14,929 bases of DNA from Cyclobacteriaceae bacterium (lineage in GTDB: Bacteria; Bacteroidota; Bacteroidia; Cytophagales; Cyclobacteriaceae). Of the stretch, positions 12,931-14,929 are shown one piece after another; the first letter of the stretch is position 1; every line of letters begins with the position of its first letter. The position numbers and the translations under genes are program-made. Below the pieces are notes generated by a model. The model made no database searches. It was not told where the DNA came from and saw only the letters and a program-made list of their open reading frames with translations. The stretch is taken from positions 1 through 14,929 of the forward strand of contig JAIENH010000544.1 in the NCBI GenBank assembly GCA_019751475.1, read 5' to 3'.

Positions 12931-14929
12931 AATGAAAGATTGATCTAAAAAATCAAGCTTACTTTTTTTACCACCTTGATGAAGAAATAAGCCTACCTGA
13001 TAAGTTCCGTGTGGCAGGTCTTTTGTTTGGATAATGGCCTCGAAACCACAGTCATCTAAGCTATACGTATTCTTATAATATGCTGTAACGTCAGGTCGTT
13101 TTTTAGGAATCACGTCACATTTGTAAATTTTTACATTTGACTTCAAGATCAGTTCAATTTTATAACCTTTGAAGTCTGATGAATCGGGGACTGCCCAACC
13201 AGAAATTGAAAGGTAATTTCCATCAAAAGAAAATTTATCAATTCCTTTAGAAATTTCGCCCGACACACCCGGTACCTTCGTAATTTCTATTGGGCTAATT
13301 GACAATGGAACCCCTAAAGCAACCAGCTTATCGCTTAAAATTGATTCTGAGACACCCGTTTTTCGATTGAGGACCTCTATATAGACTTTATATAATCCTC
13401 GTTGTAATTTATAGGACGGAAGATTCGCAATAAATCTACGTTTTCCCTTTGCTATATTATATTCTGTAATAGGATTTGTTGAAATTCTATAGACGTCATT
13501 GTTGGATTCCAGTAGAACGTTGGTTATTTTTTTTGTTGTATCCTTATCATTGTAAATCGTCCATCCATGAATCAGCACCTCGCCTTTTTTATCCACCGTG
13601 GCGCTATCTATTGCTCCGGAAATTTTTGCAGTAACATTTTTGGGTCCAGTTATTTTTTGAATCGTTGAGGTATTTTTAATTTCCACTGTTTTATCAGTGA
13701 AATATACAGCATCAATATTCTGGTGGTTATTTATTAAGTGGATTCCGATCTGATACGTGTTGGGAAGAATAGCGCTTTTCAATACAGACGCATTATATGC
13801 TGAGGTTTTAATATCCGATCGCTTGTAGAAAAGAGGAAGGTCGGGTCGGTTATAGTTTACGGTTCGAAGCTCATAGATTTTTTTGTTAGACTTGAGAATA
13901 ACGGAAACTTTACTTGAATCATTTTCTTTAAACTCAAGAAATGCCCATCCTGAAATATTAATTAATTGGGAGTGGGTTTTAATTTTATCAACCCAGACTC
14001 TAAGTGAATCCTTACTTGAATTATCAATTGTAGATTCTATTGGTTTGAATTTATTGAGTAATACTGTTGCTCTGACACTATCTGAGTGATTCATTTGCGA
14101 TTGGACACTGTCACCAACCCAAAAATGTGTAGTAATTAATTTGATACCATCTTTTAGCCCCCAGGTCGCTTCCAAAGGGTCGAATCTAATTTTTAAAATA
14201 TTTGTGTTTAACTCACCTTTGGAGTTCATGAAAATTTCTAACTCATCATTGGTGTCAATATACTTGTTTATGATTACGCCACCTTTTAGAATGGTGGTAA
14301 TAGCCTTATAGGTATATTCTTCCCCATTTTCCAAAGTAATTGTCATGGTTAAGGAAGGTGGTTTAAAAAATATTCTTCTAAGTTTGCCAAGCAGGTTATA
14401 GTCAATGAATACACTGGTTAACTGGAGGGAGCGAGTCGGGGCAATAGTAATATACTGACCCAGTTTTGAAGCTGAAATCTGAGTATTGCCCTTTATTAGT
14501 GGGCTCGATTTTTTTGACTTTGAGAGGATAATCTGGTTGTCTAATGACCCGCTTGGCTCATAATTGCTTAGCATAGCAAGCTTAGTCCAAGACTCGTCAA
14601 AAAAACCGTAACGATCGTCAATAGTGCCCAAAGAGTATAAAATAAAATCTGGTGAAGTATCTGAATTATACTTTTTGAAATTGAGACTATCGAGAAAACC
14701 ATTATAGGCTGAGTAGGATTGAATAACAGGTCGTGGGTTATAGTTCAAAGAATTGAAGTACACCTGAGATATTTCCACAGGAACAATGTCGATACTGTTT
14801 CCATTAACGAGCTCAATTAGTTTTTGATTTTTTTTTGGTTTATCCAGCATCCACTTATCGTATTGACTGATATCGTTTACATACCTTTTTATCTCACTAG
14901 CTTTTAACTGAAAGAAAGACAAATTAGTT
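12922..14929 (-). CDS. C-terminal part of a large extracytoplasmic protein with three GWA-type domains (5' end outside window)
   Basis: The reading frame stays open to the right edge (codons before the TTG at 14922 are Thr-Asn, no stop), so this is at least 668 residues of a longer protein and TTG should not be taken as the start. Numbering from that TTG, residues about 40-130 resemble the periplasmic region of large uncharacterised GT-C-like membrane proteins, with NYNPRPVIQSYSAYNGFLD (61-79), PDFILYSLGTIDDRYGFFDE (91-110) and a following NYE. Residues 150-280 are beta-rich. Three repeats follow: 310-416 (GWA at 325), 425-535 (GWT at 453) and 552-666 (GWA at 575). The first and third also have RPDL/RPDV and an N/G-T-Y-Q-I/V-G strand. 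The membrane part is presumably beyond the edge; that is inference. It converges on the small gene at 12578. Confidence 0.65.
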   Translation of the reverse strand, partial: TNLSFFQLKASEIKRYVNDISQYDKWMLDKPKKNQKLIELVNGNSIDIVPVEISQVYFNSLNYNPRPVIQSYSAYNGFLDSLNFKKYNSDTSPDFILYSLGTIDDRYGFFDESWTKLAMLSNYEPSGSLDNQIILSKSKKSSPLIKGNTQISASKLGQYITIAPTRSLQLTSVFIDYNLLGKLRRIFFKPPSLTMTITLENGEEYTYKAITTILKGGVIINKYIDTNDELEIFMNSKGELNTNILKIRFDPLEATWGLKDGIKLITTHFWVGDSVQSQMNHSDSVRATVLLNKFKPIESTIDNSSKDSLRVWVDKIKTHSQLINISGWAFLEFKENDSSKVSVILKSNKKIYELRTVNYNRPDLPLFYKRSDIKTSAYNASVLKSAILPNTYQIGIHLINNHQNIDAVYFTDKTVEIKNTSTIQKITGPKNVTAKISGAIDSATVDKKGEVLIHGWTIYNDKDTTKKITNVLLESNNDVYRISTNPITEYNIAKGKRRFIANLPSYKLQRGLYKVYIEVLNRKTGVSESILSDKLVALGVPLSISPIEITKVPGVSGEISKGIDKFSFDGNYLSISGWAVPDSSDFKGYKIELILKSNVKIYKCDVIPKKRPDVTAYYKNTYSLDDCGFEAIIQTKDLPHGTYQVGLFLHQGGKKSKLDFLDQSFIKK
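12925..13269 (-). repeat. GWA-type domain, copy E (C-terminal)
   Basis: Residues about 552-666: LSISGWAVPDSSDF, IELILKSNVKIYKC, KKRPDVTAYYKN, SLDDCGFEAII and LPHGTYQVGLFLHQGG. The CGF-x-x-x-I segment followed by G-T-Y-Q-V-G lines up with CGYLGYI and GDFEIG of the GT-C paralogue copies, linking the two groups. It ends three residues before the stop. Confidence 0.6.
13318..13650 (-). repeat. GWA-type domain, divergent copy D (middle)
   Basis: Residues about 425-535: VLIHGWTIYNDKD, NVLLESNNDVYRI, KGKRRFIANLPSYKLQRGLY and KVYIEVLNRKTG. GWA has become GWT and the RPD motif is missing, but strand order and length match the flanking copies, so it is probably a diverged repeat. Confidence 0.5.
13675..13995 (-). 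repeat. GWA-type domain, copy C (first in right-edge protein)
   Basis: Residues about 310-416: INISGWAFLEF, KVSVILKSNKKIYEL, YNRPDLPLFYKRSDI and LPNTYQIGIHLINN. It is closest to the last copy of the same protein, sharing the ILKSN-x-KIY strand and RPD. Boundaries are approximate. Confidence 0.6.

Noticed and set aside
13883..14089. Plus-strand 68-codon frame opposite the right-edge protein
   Set aside because: It sits inside a repeat domain of the opposite strand, with no independent motif or start signal.

Overview
The window looks like part of a surface-polysaccharide (O-antigen or exopolysaccharide type) locus from an AT-rich bacterium, most likely a member of the Bacteroidota. The reasons are the AT-rich sequence, the near absence of Shine-Dalgarno sequences before clear start codons, at least one TAnnTTTG-type -7 box, and the protein families present. 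The genus cannot be told from the window, and no rRNA, tRNA, CRISPR array or complete mobile element was seen.

Layout. (1) 1-81: a terminator hairpin and what may be the outer end of an insertion sequence, abutting a gene that has lost its N-terminal part. (2) 82-4794, plus strand: a compact six-gene operon, mostly joined by 4-base ATGA overlaps: truncated PhyH-type dioxygenase, SAM methyltransferase, NeuD/PglD-like acyltransferase, cytoplasmic beta-propeller protein of glycosidase type, second SAM methyltransferase, and a WecE/RffA-type sugar aminotransferase. (3) 4836-7996, minus strand: a three-gene operon transcribed rfbF-rfbG-rfbH, converging on the first, which encodes the CDP-sugar route from glucose-1-phosphate to the 3-deoxy step. 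(4) 8131-12476, plus strand: two tandem paralogous polytopic GT-C-like membrane proteins, each ending in a soluble domain with a GWA motif. (5) 12578-12904: a small membrane-anchored protein with one Asp-box. (6) 12922 to the right edge, minus strand: the C-terminal part of a large protein carrying three more copies of the GWA-type domain.

How it may work together. rfbF, rfbG and rfbH should give CDP-glucose, then CDP-4-keto-6-deoxyglucose, then the 3,4-glucoseen intermediate of 3,6-dideoxyhexoses. The aminotransferase should make dTDP-4-amino-4,6-dideoxygalactose (Fuc4N) from dTDP-4-keto-6-deoxyglucose made elsewhere, and the acyltransferase is a reasonable candidate to N-acylate that amine. 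The methyltransferases and dioxygenase would add further decoration. The membrane proteins would act on the periplasmic side, using lipid-linked sugars. The most unusual signal is the accessory domain shared by three neighbouring proteins: once in each GT-C paralogue and three times in the right-edge protein.
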